Assembly (NCBI GenBank): GCA_027574665.1
Contig: CM050657.1
Span: 21,492,700-21,556,699 of the forward strand
DNA: 64,000 nt
Direction of reading: 5' to 3'
DNA from: Rhynochetos jubatus
Lineage: Eukaryota; Chordata; Aves; Eurypygiformes; Rhynochetidae
The position numbers and the translations under genes were made by a program. Positions 11,601-23,499 of this stretch are shown one piece after another. How positions within the stretch are numbered: the first letter of the stretch is position 1; each line of letters starts with the position of its first letter. A model generated the notes under the pieces. That model did no database searches, was not told the origin of the DNA, and was given only the letters and a program-made list of their open reading frames with translations.

Positions 11601-14600
11601 AGCCAGAGAAACGAAACACAGCCCTCTGAGAAGAGCTCAGCACCACCTCCTCTGATACTGCGCTGTCAGGATCAGCTTTTCCATTCAGGAAGAGCAGGCT
11701 GTCACCTGGGGCAGCAGAGCAGCCGAGGGCTGCTTATTGTTAGGGTAACAGCAGGACGTGAAGGAGGGCACTTTCCAATTAACCTGAGGCAGCACATCCC
11801 CCAGAGACAGTGCTGCATAGTGTAAAATGACCAAATATAATAGGAACAGGAACATCCTGGACTCAGGCATAAAGAAACAAACAATCATCAGTGCGACCAA
11901 GGCTCCAGCAGGAGAAAAAAATCCCTCTGGAGGCCCTCCCCTCACTAATTTCCCCACTCTGTTTAACCCTTCTTCAGCATCTTTTTTGCTCCCTTCCCAC
12001 ATCAGTAGCAGCCTTCCTGACGCCTTCTCGCTGGCTACCCTCCCTCCTTCTCCTGGTGGCTTCAGCCCTGAGCGAGAGGAAGAACCACACGAAAGATGGT
12101 GCAGAAAGCCCGTGTGCCAACGACAGCACTTTGCGTGTGCTGACGATGCGACTGGGAGTATCTTTCTGCCACAGCGCAGGACTCCGGCCAGCAAAACCAG
12201 CTGTGTCTACCCCCTTTTAAAGCCCTGGGGGGTGGGTCACAGGCCAGCAGCCCCTGGTGCTCCAGCTACTGCTGGTCTGGACACACAGCACCCAGGTCTC
12301 AGCAACAGGAGTGCCCAGACTCGGGGCACAGCCTGCCGCAAGGCAGCCCGGCCCGTCGGTGCCAGCTCTGCTTACCCAACAGCGATGCCGAAGGGTAACA
12401 GCCCCTGCAAGCAAACAGGGGCTGGGTAGGGGCAGGAGGGGGCCCAGCTGCCACCTTCCACCAGCTGGAGAAAGGTAGCAGCTAGGGGAGGAGCCCCTCA
12501 GCTGTGTGAGCTGATGCCGCACTGTGTTCCGGATGGTCTGGCTGGGTCTCTGTAGCATGAGGTGAACTACCGCCGTTTATTGCCTGCAGATCTGTCCATT
12601 GCAGTGACTGTGACAAGGAGGGCTAACAGGACCGTACAGCATTAAAGGTAGTTGATTTTTAAAAGAGGATAGGTTTTAGGACGTTTAAGACCTTCTTGTA
12701 ATGCTGACTCAAATGTAACAATAGGAATAACCAGAACGAAGTTTCTGCTTGTATATTCTGTGTTAGGAGCTTGTTTTTTTTAGCAGAAAACAAATGCTGT
12801 TTACCAACTGCACTGGCAGCTTTCTCCCTGTAATACAGGAAGGCAAGACATACCACGCTGGGGCAGCGAAGGCCAACGGAAGGACAACACACACGACAGA
12901 TGCTCAGTTTTAGGGTTTATTTCATCTGCTAACATTCATTCTTCATCTAGACAAAAACAATTAGATGATTACTTTTTTTTTTAATTCCAATTTTTCTTGT
13001 GGAAGAGAAAAACCTTTTAACACTTGTTGTAAGATGCTATAAATAAATATATAAAGCTTTAAGTGTTACTTGGCTCAAGTTGAACAGTTGTCTTTCATTT
13101 TTTTTGTTGTTAAGTTCCTGAAGTGGAAAAAAAAGTGCAAACCATACACATTCAGCCCAATGGAATGACCCCAGCCACAATCACTTTCAGAGAAGCTGAA
13201 TCTGTTTGATCTACAATATGGAGGATGGAAGGGGGTGTCGGGGGACAGCTGTATTTTTTTTACCCTCGGTCACAGAACTAGAAGATAACAGCTGAGTTCC
13301 TTGGTAGGTAAAGCACGTAAGAAAGGGGGAGGGAGAAAAAGTCCTGCCTGCATTGCTCTTTCCCGTTCCTGTGCAGATTGTGCAGCAGAGGGGAAAGAAG
13401 AGACAGTATCAGCAAAGCCTCAGACAAAAACAAATGATGATGAAAAATAAAATCAGACACCAGTAGGGAGGGCGAGAAACCTTGTGGCTGCTGTGTGTTT
13501 GCCTGGCAGACTACATACAAACACAGAGGAACTTTACATTGAGAGAGGGTGAGGATTTTTATCTTTTCCTTATGAAAAAAAAGATGAATAGGGGCAATAA
13601 AAATAAGTTAGATCATATTCCAATATGTACAAAACAAATCATGCTCAGTAAACCCTTTGAATATAAAATTATTCATTATAGTACAACTCTCTCAATCCAG
13701 TCTGCAGAATTGACACCTGGGGGAAAACAGGGAGGGCGAGTTGTGGGGCTTTGAGGGACAAGACAGACTCATTTGTAAATCTCGGCTTTTTTTCTTGGCT
13801 AAAAAACCAGAGAAAGCCACCTGGAGCTGGGACAATACAGGCTTTAATACCTGCGTGCTGACCAGGGCTGCATCCACCTTGGCAGAACTCCTGTAGATGG
13901 GGCAAAACAAACAGCCACGGATAGCTGGGATTGTGCGCGAGCGTCGCTGCTCACTGGTTTACCTGACCTGCTGCTAACTGACCTGTGCTTTAACAGCCTG
14001 GCTCTGCTGCTGGTCAGGCAGCGAATCCTGCCGCCACTGGACCACCACCTGCTAATATTAGTGAAAACAAAGACAAATAGGTAATGTTGCCAGCCCTGTG
14101 ACTGGAATCCAGCAGATAGGGTGAGCTGCATTCCAAGCTGCAGTCCTGGAAACATAATGTTTAGTATAGTCTGTGTTGCAAATTCCTGTAGCTTTACCCA
14201 TTTTTGTGATGTGGAAATTTTGTGGGACGGGGCGGGTCTGAGTAGCTCTAAATGCCAGTAAAGCTAGAGAAGCTTTTAATCGCAGGATACACATCTGGGC
14301 CAGGCCCTGTTCGGTACTGTCAGTCATTACCTTCTGTAGCTGGTCAGTGCTCTCTCTCTGTGACGTGATCTGAGGGGCTCAGTGCAAACTTCTTAACTGA
14401 CACCTGCCCGTAGTGCTGCCGTGGTGGTCCTTCTGCCTCGCTCAGCAGCTGCTCCTGCAGGACAGCCCTGGGAGAGAGGATTCCAAAGCTTGTTGGGATT
14501 TCCGTATGCTGTTTCCATTGCCATGCCAGCTTTGTAAGCATGTAAAGGACTACGGGGTGCAAACCCATCAACCTGAAGTGGTTCCCCTTTATTCCAAAAT

Positions 14601-15859
14601 GTTGGGCATGAAGGGAGAAAATCAATCAAGCCAGAAATCCACACTAATCCTGTGTTGTTTTGGTTGTTGACTTTGAACCCCAGGACACTCTGGGTCGGCG
14701 ACCTTGCCAGTCAATTCTGCATTCTGTGGCCTGCGCAGGGTACAAGGTGGCATCTGACTGCCTGGAAAACTCTGGAACAGGAAGCAAACTCCTTCGCAGA
14801 GCTAGCTGGGATGAGACAAATGAGCAACAGCAAGTGTTCTGCAGCAACACCTACCAAGCAGTGAAGTTAACACTGTTCGGGTGACTAAAAGCAAAAAGGA
14901 CTTTCTCCTTAGCACTGCAGAGGGTCTTGGCCTTCCCACCTTCCCAAAGCAGGAATGGAGTCCGCTGGGAAAACCTCACTCAGAACATCACCCTCGTTTG
15001 CGGATGTACAAGGGACAGCACAGTGTAAGTTGTCGGAGGCAAAGAGCCATCATCTTTGCGCTGGTACCAGGAAACTGCCTGGCCAAAATGCCCACTGATA
15101 GTGCTGACTGTGTAAACCCTTAGAAATACCTTACACACCCCAGCGTTTGTAAAGGCTTTTCACCAAGTGTCCCTGGAACCATGGCAGAAACGCTGGGAGA
15201 GGGACAAGCATCCAGGCAGGTACAATCTGAATTCAAGGGGAACCATCTCACCAGCTCCAGTAAGAGAGAGGCCACAACCTTGCACCTGCCCTCACTGCAC
15301 CCAGCACTCAGCCAGCCTGACCCGGATCGTCATGCACTGACGGGTCCCATGAAGGAGCACTCCATGTAGTGAAGAAGGTCTGGCACTCACAGGAAAAACA
15401 CCTTGGAAGAAAGGGGCAGATACTGAACAAGAATGGGCTACCTGGCCACTACTCCTGCCGGAGTGCCTTAAAGCCGTTGTTCTCCATTCATTTTAAAACT
15501 ACACATACATTTTTCATGTTACTGTAGCATCAAATAATCAGTCCTAAAATTAAAAGGAATTGTACCACTTCAAAGTGTAGTACATATAAATCACAAAAAC
15601 TACATTCACATGTTAAGAAAGTTCCCTTAAACCCACTGAAGGAAGAAAACAGAGCCGGGTACGTCCTGCAGCCCACGCTCTGGCACACAGCACTCAATAA
15701 ATCAAAGCGTGGCCCAGAGCCCTAAACAGACCAGCACGGCAGCCAGGGTGAGGGGTGGCTTTGGGGTCACTCTCTTCTTTCCCGATACTTGGAATCTGTT
15801 TCCAAGTTCCCCCATAGTTCTCCTACCTCGGAGTACCTCTTTGCAGTGCGTAAATTGGT
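5640..15859. other. Intergenic stretch, no coding exon recognised; some AT-rich 3' UTR-like parts
   Basis: No frame shows a known domain. AT-rich segments with poly(A)-type hexamers occur at about 8560-8780 (plus-strand AATAAA near 8753), 10290-10340 (minus-strand AATAAA copies) and 12900-13700 (hexamers on both strands). These could be parts of 3' UTRs or noncoding transcripts, but the sequence alone does not decide it. In human the gene facing HS6ST1 is UGGT1. I looked for its C-terminal REEL-type ending and found none here. Confidence 0.55.
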
Positions 15860-15942
15860 TATTCCCAACGTGCAGGTGGAGCAACTGAGGCATTTGTGGG
15901 GCGCAGGATTTGAATCTAGAAATTTCTGCCTCAGTGCTCAGC
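15860..15942 (-). mobile_element. Probable MIR-like SINE fragment with internal deletion, antisense
   Basis: The plus strand shows GTGGAGCAACTGAGGCATTT and then GGATTTGAATCTAGAAATTT followed by CTGCCTCAGTGCTC. These landmarks echo the antisense MIR parts GAGGAAACTGAGGC and GGATTCGAACCCAGGTCTGC, with the middle missing. It lies just beyond the inferred HS6ST1 3' end. Confidence 0.4.
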
Positions 15943-16639
15943 TGAGGTCAGCCCTCCTTTTGTGGGTTGAAGTGAAACTGTTAACAAGACAGTTTTCAAG
16001 ATAGTTTCATTGCTTTTGCATGTTCTCGTAATATATTACAAAGAAAATGTAACAAGGTCTTCTACTGACATGCTTCTAGGGTCAGAGGCTGCCTCCGATT
16101 TCGAGAACCCTGCGCACAGATCCACTAAAATCCAGCTGGTTACTCAGAGCCTGGAACACTGAAACAACTCGGCCAAACCGCGCCAAATAGTATTACGGGT
16201 CCTAATCATACGGAGTCCCGCTTACTTCACCTTTTGGTAGATGAGGGCAGAATCTGGCTCTCGGACGTCAGTGCCGGCGTACGCAGACCTGCCTGGGCAG
16301 TCACCGCACGGCCCTGCGCCGATGGCACCTCGAACACGGCTTAGCTGCAGTAACCATTTGTGCATTACGGATCCGTAACGCGGAATGCACAGAGAAAAGC
16401 CTTTGGGGAAAGCTGGAAACTATGCATATAAAACAGTTGCTTTTTATATCCTGTGTATTGGTTTTGTGGGTAAACAGCCTGTAAAATTGCATTTTTAAAA
16501 TATAAATGTTTTCTTTAGTTACAGCAACACATAAAAGCGCTGGGAACTAGCAGACATAGCTCCTCCCAGTCTTGGAATTCAGAGATGAGCAAATGGATTT
16601 GCAATACCTTCTGCCCCCAAGCCAACAATCAAAAATTGC

Positions 16640-16645
16640 TTTATT
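16640..16645 (-). terminator. HS6ST1: Canonical poly(A) signal AATAAA, probable HS6ST1 3' end
   Basis: On the minus strand, AATAAA is followed by GCAATTTTTGATTGTTGGC and then CTTGGGGG. This gives the usual arrangement of a hexamer, a 10-30 nt spacer and a U/GU-rich downstream element, and places cleavage at about 16610-16630. It is the best-formed site in the 2.5 kb after the stop codon. Confidence 0.7.
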
Positions 16646-18722
16646 TTCCTTCGCACTCTTCAGCTATGAGGAAATGCTTATGGCTAGGCTGCACATCCCT
16701 GGCAACAGGGGCCACTGTGTGGCAGAAGCACTGACAGAACCTTAGAGACAGCGGCAGCACTAGCAAACGCCGGTACCAGCCAAACGCAGGGCTAACGACG
16801 TCCCGCTGTGCGCGTAGATGGATGAGCACGTGCTTGTGCACTTCGCAGCACCGGGATGCAGACCCGATCAAAATCCATCCGAAATCAACAGGAAAGACAT
16901 CCTTTGACTTCGGTGGACTTTGGATCAGGGCTGTAACAGGGTTATATTTGGGCCCGAAGTGCTGTTTGTATTGTCTCAAGTTTTCAGTCATCTTCACTCT
17001 TCTGGAGAACACCTCCAAAAGCAAGGTGTATCCCCAGGGTGTACACAGAGGAAACAAGGTGGCCCCTCCTTCGCAAAACTCAGTCTGAATTTGAAACTGT
17101 TGGAAACAGTGCATGGAGGCAGCGAGAGAATCAAGTACAAAACAAGCAGCACTTCTGTGGATTCGTGTGATGGGAAGGGGCCACTGTAAAAACGACACAC
17201 TAAAGTTGTATACATCAGCTCTCCATCTCTCCTCCCGTGATTTCAGTGCCGTATTTGACCTGCAGTTAACATGGCCTTTGAAAATCAAATCATATTCTAT
17301 TTGGTTCATAGTTTACCATAAACAATAGCTGGTTCAGGTCTTACTGGCTGAGTAATAACGGGGTGAGACATGAAACAGGCAAAAACTGCTCCATTACCAT
17401 GCTTCCAGCCAAACAAAGAAGTGCTTGCGACAGCAAGAAAATAAGCCATACTTTAATTTGGTGAGTGGGAAGAGGAATTAGAAGTCATTGTTGTTCTGTG
17501 ACTCCAAAGTCAGAAAGCAAAACCTGGTTAGACTGTCACCACACTGGAGGATTAAACTTACATGAGTCCCTAAAAAACAGCATTGAAAGAGAAAGAGTTC
17601 TGCTTTGAAAGTGGTCTGAGACTAGAAAAACATTATCCATGATTCCCCTTCCCAGTTTTATGAACACAGCTTGTTCATTTAAAGTAAGAGCTGCAGAACA
17701 GGCACTCTGCCAAAAGACAATGTGCACTGTCTCATAATTCATTCAGACCCATAGTCAGAAATTTTCACGGCTCTGGAAGAGCGCCCCATCCTGTTCCCAC
17801 TTGAATCAGTTCTAGTGACTTCACTGGAAGCAGGGTGATGCCCATTATCTCTTAATAAAAGCAAGTAAAAATAACTGGAAAAATACAGATAGGGGTACGT
17901 CTTTAGGCTTGTTCTAGTTCGGTATTTCACATAGCAACAAAAAAAGCACATTCACCTCCTCATCATGTTCCCATTAATGTCTGATTATTTGCAGGGTCTT
18001 CCTTGGCACCTTTGCAGATTTATGAGGGATCACTGCTATTTAAATTCTTCCTGGTTTTTTTTAGTATGTAGGAGGGGGTTTTCATGTGCTGTTAACACAT
18101 AATACTGATGAAGGCAAGAGTTGTGTGTGGTGACAGGATGGCATGTGAGTGCACATGTGAGCCTGTGTGGAATTTGGTCGGCTTTTAACTTGTTTTGGGA
18201 CCTGCCTGTGAAACAAACCTGGGAGCTCTGTGCATGAATTCCCTGGTTTTGTGATGAAGTTGCGTGTGTGTATGTGACGCCGGTGCAATGTATCAAAACC
18301 ACTGTGCTAAGTACATATCCTAGGCCACAGTCCATTTGCCTTAATGTTTCTCATCCTCTGATGGTTTTCTTCTTCTTTCATTGTCACGTGGCTGCCAGCT
18401 GAGACGAAGTGACCACCCCTGTGCTCAGACCACAGCCTGACAGGATAGCACATCCTCAGCTTAGTCACCGTTATCATTTAATTACAAACAGTGCAATTCC
18501 CAGCCCACCTCCAATAACATCCACAAAAGAAAACCTCCATTTCCTTGGTTTTTAATGATGTATCTTTATATCAATACGCTCAGGGGATAAACAGATTTTT
18601 AAAATCCTACTTCTGCCATTTGTGTTTGAATTGTGAGGATAAGAAACGTTATTTTGTATTTGGCCTTAAGAGCGGGCAACTGCATTTGTGCATTTTTTTA
18701 CCTCCGCGTTATAATGCTGACC

Positions 18723-18759
18723 CTTTTTTATTTTTATGTATTTATTTTTTTTTTTAAGA
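18723..18759. repeat. HS6ST1: T/A-rich tract in the HS6ST1 3' UTR (A-rich in the mRNA)
   Basis: On the plus strand this reads as a run of T with occasional A, so the mRNA carries long A runs with AATAAA hexamers about 180 nt after the stop. It can act as an internal priming site for oligo-dT and mimic a short 3' UTR. Confidence 0.8.
18727..18746 (-). terminator. HS6ST1: Two possible proximal AATAAA hexamers in the HS6ST1 3' UTR
   Basis: TTTATT on the plus strand at 18727-18732 and 18741-18746 reads as AATAAA on the minus strand. Use here would give a short 3' UTR of about 200 nt. The sequence downstream on the minus strand (AAAAAGGGTCAGCATTATAA) is not clearly GU-rich, so these may be by-products of the A-rich tract rather than working signals. 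Confidence 0.3.
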
Positions 18760-18934
18760 ATCTCATCGGTCTTGTAAGAAACAGTAAAAAGACCACAGGC
18801 TTAAGGAAGCAATCTATCTTCTGTTTTACAGACTTGCTCTTAAATAAAATACTTTCTGTTGTTTTTGCAATTTTACTTCCATGATCTTTTATCTGGAAAC
18901 CCTAGAATATCGTTAATATAAAAGTCTGTCTAGT

Positions 18935-19643
18935 CTACCACTTCTCTATAATATGGCTCATGTAGTCCTCAGTGGGCAAGCGTCCTTGCTCTTCGGTCTC
19001 TTCCTTGGGAAGTGCTTCATTGGACCGGTGAAGAAGCCTCTCTTCCCGATTCTTTATCCTCTGCTCCATCCTCTCTAGCTGCCGTTTGTACTGGTAGCGC
19101 TGTTGGAAGAGGTCCTTTGCATAGTCATAGAGCTGCATGTCCAAGTCATTGAGCTCCTCAATCCTCCGGATGGTGTCGTTATCCACCTCCACCCCTCCTG
19201 CCCTGGTGCTGTTGTACTGCATAAAGGGCCGGATGAATTTCAGGTTAAAAGTTCTCTCAAACAGGTACTGAGTCTTTCTCTGGAACTCTGTCAGGCCGAA
19301 GAAGGCCATGTCTTTGAGGTTCTTTTTTGCGCTCTCCAGCAGGATCTGTGCTCGCTTGTTCTCTGGGATGAAAGACATGTTGTAGCAGCCCACTAAGCTC
19401 AAGTCAGCCAGCATCCTCACTTGGCGGTTGTTGGCCAAATTATACGGGCAATCCATGAACTCCTGCAGCGTGCAGCCGGACCAGTCCGTGCCTTCATAGC
19501 ACGACGGCAGCTCTTCAGGAGTTGGTGTCCTGCCATCACACATGTGCAAGGAGGTCTTCCAAGTAGCTCCGCGTTGGACGTGACGCCATTCGCTGAGGTA
19601 ACGAGATACGGGGTCTCTCAGCAGTGTGATGTAGTAAAATTTT
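18935..19643 (-). CDS. HS6ST1: Heparan sulfate 6-O-sulfotransferase 1, terminal coding exon (partial gene)
   Basis: The enzyme transfers sulfate from PAPS to the 6-O position of N-sulfoglucosamine in heparan sulfate. It acts in the Golgi as a type II membrane protein. This exon encodes the C-terminal 235 residues plus the last base of a split codon. Counting K of KFYYITLLRDP as 1, the 3'-phosphate-binding motif LRDPVSRYLSEW spans 8-19, with R9 and S17 at the usual spacing. Cysteines at 35, 48, 57, 65 and 86 fit a folded luminal domain. N-glycosylation sequons lie at N88 (NMS), N144 (NST) and N155 (NDT). An Arg/Glu-rich, probably coiled-coil segment covers about 159-210, and the chain ends in TEDYMSHIIEKW before TAG. 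From memory, that ending and the long identical core match HS6ST1 better than HS6ST2 or HS6ST3. The membrane anchor and the 5'-phosphosulfate loop belong to exon 1, outside the window. The frame stays open past 19643 up to 19903, but that part is intron: it lacks family resemblance and lies upstream of a good acceptor. Confidence 0.95.
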
Positions 19644-19672
19644 CTACAAGAAGAAGAAAAAATAAAATAAAT
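19644..19672 (-). promoter_or_regulatory. HS6ST1: Splice acceptor of HS6ST1 terminal exon
   Basis: Read on the minus strand, a pyrimidine-rich tract (TTTTATTTTTTCTTCTTCTT) runs into TGTAG, followed by A AAA TTT TAC TAC ATC, which encodes the conserved KFYYI. The AG dinucleotide is at 19645-19644. One base of the preceding codon sits in this exon, so the intron interrupts a codon after its second base. An upstream exon ending in AG would restore an arginine codon, as expected for the R-K-F-Y-Y stretch of the family. This acceptor sets the exon start. Confidence 0.9.
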
Positions 19673-21805
19673 AATCTGCTGGTAACATGAAAGATGCTTG
19701 GCAAGCTGACACCTAGTGCAGATACCAAAAAGACAGAAGTAAATAAACATCACAGCATCCATTCCCCTGTACTCCTGGATTATTTTCTTCTTGCAATATC
19801 TCACGTGAAGTAGTTTTGCAACGCTAGACCCATGTTTCCCACTGCCCACCATTTTAGTCTTGCCAAGGAGTAACGCTTTCACCGGGACATCCATTTCCAG
19901 CAATAGACTGCACTGTCAGAACAAATCATCAGCATTCAACTGATCTACCAACTTCAGAGAGCAACTGTGACTTCGGGGACTGCCTGGCCTTTCACACGAC
20001 CGTGCGCCCTTGGAACGAGCCAGGACTTGCTCTGCAGGACAGCCCAGCAACTGCTCCGTTTATGAGCCGGGCCTATCATTTTCACTTCACGCAGATGTTG
20101 ACCAGGACACCTACTGCTTGACTGATCCGGCTGCCCAGCTGAAATCTGGGAGTCTGCAGTGAGTAGCAGGAGAACGCCACAGGAACGTAAGTGAAAAATA
20201 ATGGGAAATCAGGAATGCAGTATGCTTTGTGGAAAGAGAAGGCATGAGCTGACACCCAGCAATAGCAGCAATAGTTTAGTCTCATTTCAGCTGATCTGCT
20301 ACCAGTTCAAACAAACTCAAGACAGGCTTTTGACTTAGGAGACTAAAAAGATGGAAAAGGCAAGACAATCAGGAGGAGCACAGCTAGTGACATGGGGCAT
20401 TCTTGCTGTTCCAAGTGTAATGAAGTCCCCAACGATACAAGCAGTCCCTTGAACTGAAAAGGTGACAGCTGTCTTGCCTAGAGACCCTCCCGCTGCAGCC
20501 CACCTTGCGCCTGGGGAAAAGTTCTGGGATCGACAGCGACGGCAGTCTGCAACCGCCCTCACCAGCCAGTGGGAAACGGGCCTCTTCCCCCCTAACTTCC
20601 AGTAGCGTGGGACTACGGTGTCTCTGAGTGTTTCTAGAACAAGGAAATACCTTCTCTAGTTGCGAAAGCTGGCAGGGAATTACCCCTTCCAGGTGCTCCC
20701 AGCGCACGGGGCTGGGCAACACTGTGCGTGCATGGAAGCACCTGCCCTTGGCAGGGTACCGCACACATGCTGCCGGAAACGTTTCCTCTACGGCGGTGGC
20801 GCTGGGTTCATTTCACCACTGGAACTGCACCTTGGGAATGCTGCTATGGCTCGCTGCCCTGCTGGCACGGCTTGGGAGAGCCAGATGTGATGGCCATTGT
20901 GGGGGCACTGCACAGGATTTTGAGGGGAAAAAGAGTAAAAAAAGTCTGCTTTGCTAATATAACACACCCATACTTTTCTAACACCTTCAGTGTTATTATT
21001 CCTAGCAGTAACCTGAATTAGTGCAGTGAAAGTAATTTGATTTTAAGAAAATACACCAAAGACATTGCCCAGGAAGTCTGATTTTAAGAAATGTTTGTTT
21101 TCCCAATCTGTTACTAACTTGCTGAAGGGTTGTTCCAAAGCAGTAAATTTTGGTCTTTCCAACAATGGCAATGGGTGTCCACTGCAGTTCCAACTCCTCT
21201 CCTGCTTTCTGCCTTCAGAACTTGGGCTGGTGAAAACATTTGCTGGTTTTGGAAACTTTCCCATCTCTCTGCATAGCAAGGGTATCACGCTGCCTAGTAA
21301 CACTGCCTACTACAGTCTGTGTAGCGGGAGAGGGGAGAAGGGAGGGGAGCCGAAAGCATGAAAGAAACACTTGCCTTAAATTTACCTCTTTTTTCCTCAT
21401 TTACATTGCAGCCTGTAAAGATTCAACTACCCCAACTGAGATGAAGCTATGATTTATACAGACAGTGCTAAGAAACCTCTAACAGATGGGGATAAAATAT
21501 GACAGTGGAAGGAACAGGAAAGCAATGATGAGTGCCAGATGTTCAAGCGACAGACACTGATGCTAAACACCACCAGCATTTTTTGACTTGTGGACTTTTT
21601 ATTTACACCAATGTAATCCCAAAGTTGCATTTTTTTTCCTGAAGCAGGTTGAAGCCAATTATTATTATGTGGCTTACAGAAGCAACTAGAAGTTTCACCT
21701 AAAATCGGGGACTCATTTGCAAGGTATCCAGAGACACAGGAGGAGCCGATTCCTGCCCAAACCTGCAGTCCATACAAGCATGGATAGGGGGAAAAAAAAA
21801 AAAGT

Positions 21806-21920
21806 TATCATTCTGTAGACAGGGGAACCACAAATATTAAATGATGTGCATAGTCAAATGGGTGTCTGTGGCAGAGCTGGCATGAATCCGATTCCTGTAA
21901 GCCTGAGTCCAGTTTGTCTT
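21806..21920 (-). mobile_element. Probable MIR-like SINE fragment, antisense
   Basis: The plus strand reads CTGTAGACAGGGGAACCACA and then GTGGCAGAGCTGGCATGAAT followed by CCGATTCCTG. This follows the reverse complement of MIR in order: TTTTACAGATGAGGAAACTG ... GTGGCAGAGCCGGGATTCGA. Both landmarks are in the right order and at about the right spacing, so it is the best MIR candidate here, although clearly diverged. Confidence 0.5.
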
Positions 21921-23499
21921 CTTGCTCTCCCTGTTTAGGAGTCTGTTAGGAATCAGATTAATAAATATCACACAAAGCTTCTAGGGTCCATTGAAACAGA
22001 GATAGCTTGAACAGGACATGGATTGAAAAAAGGTTAAGGAGCAAGTATTTCTTTCTTCACACCTGCACTATGAGAGCTGTTACCTTAGTTGAGGTGATAT
22101 ACTGGCAAATATTTTACCATGAGCAATCTCTCAGATTCGTCTCAGTGAATAGAAAATAGGTTACATTTTTTGAATTGTACTGAATCTGATGTGCCCCTTT
22201 CCAGGTCTGTCACTTAGAAAAGTGCTTGAAGGAGGGGAGCTTGGCTCCTAAGACAGAAATAAGATGTATCTTTGGAAACTGGAATTACAGACAGTGGAAC
22301 CAGGCCCCTGGAAGTACTCTGAGAAGCTGCACCAGTAGGACATAAATTAAAAAAACAAACCTCCAAAACCAAACTGACTGTATTGCAAGACAGTTTAAAC
22401 TTCCTAAGTTGAGATGCACCACTAACATAAAGTTATGCTCCCAAACCTGTAGTTGGCTTTCTGGGAGGATATTAGTTTCCGAAGTGCAGATTCCCTCAGC
22501 TCTGAGGCGAGTGAGCAGCACAGCTTTAGGTGGGGCCTCAGGAACCAGAGATGAGCCACTTCGACATTAGATGAATGACCATGGAAGTATTCACCCACGG
22601 TACTTAAGATACTGAAGTTTCCATTCTCAAGCTGTAACTTCGGGACTGCCTGTAAGTTCAGAGGAAAGTTAGATACCTCGCTAAAGCATCATCCATTAGC
22701 AGCATCGTTATTAACACTGCGAGCCAGAAAGATGGGGGGACTCCGCGCCAGCGTGGCTGAGAACACAGGCAGTGCCACTTGTCAGCAGTGGCTTAAAATT
22801 TATGAGGAACCACATGACTAGTAAGTTCTCTTTTGTCATCAGAGATAAAATAAACCCATAAAATACATGCAGCTGTGAGCGCCCTTCCTTTCAGCATGGT
22901 GCCCCAGACAGCTACTTAACTTAAGTATTCCTAAAGGCTCATTTCAGAAGTGTGGTCTTCTCCTAGCCCAGATGGTTCTACTCAATACTGCCTCATAAAG
23001 AACCCAAACAGCCCCAGTTGGGTCATGCAATGCCAAGTCTCACTGGCCTTCCTGGAGTTAACAAGTTTGAGCAAGAAAAATGGACATTCTAGTTAGCGAG
23101 ATATTTCTTTTTCTTCCCACGTGAAGCTGGGCAGAACAGCATTGCTAATCTTGCAGGCTTCCCTTCTACATAACCATGGGCTTGTGATCCCCAGGAGGAC
23201 AAAGAAAAGCCGAAGCTACGTCTCTGCCTTTCCTTGCATTATTTCCCATGGCAGCCCCAACGTGAGAATCCACCTGAAGATCCCTGGGACATTTGCAACT
23301 TCAGCAGTGCAGCTCGGGTCTGCATGCAAGCACAGTTTTGTCTGGGCAAAGAATCACTAGCTTATTTATTAAACAGAGCAAAATGAAATCATGTCTTTGA
23401 TAAACAGCCCTGTATTAGAACTGAAGTTTCAGGGAGAAAAAAATCCAGTACTAGAAAGGAAGGCCAATCTTGCGGTCGTAGTACACAAATGAATTCAGG

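Larger units (their letters stand above)
16622..18934 (-). other. HS6ST1: HS6ST1 3' untranslated region (about 2.3 kb, inferred extent)
   Basis: The region follows the TAG stop on the minus strand and runs to a canonical poly(A) signal at 16640-16645. A 3' UTR of a little over 2 kb is close to what I recall for the mammalian HS6ST1 mRNA. About 175 nt after the stop, an A-rich block (18723-18759 on the plus strand as T/A-rich sequence) contains two further AATAAA hexamers, which could be weak proximal sites. A CA-rich stretch lies at about 18118-18280. The cleavage position is inferred from the signal, not observed. Confidence 0.7.

Noticed and set aside
11827..12429. 200-codon frame on the plus strand
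   Set aside because: Pro/Ser/Ala-rich with no domain, no flanking splice signals that fit a gene, and an overlapping 169-codon frame on the other strand (11685-12194). It looks like GC-richer chance sequence.
19644..19903. Upstream extension of the HS6ST1 frame starting at a Met at 19903
   Set aside because: The family resemblance begins exactly at the splice acceptor. The upstream 87 codons are intronic read-through.
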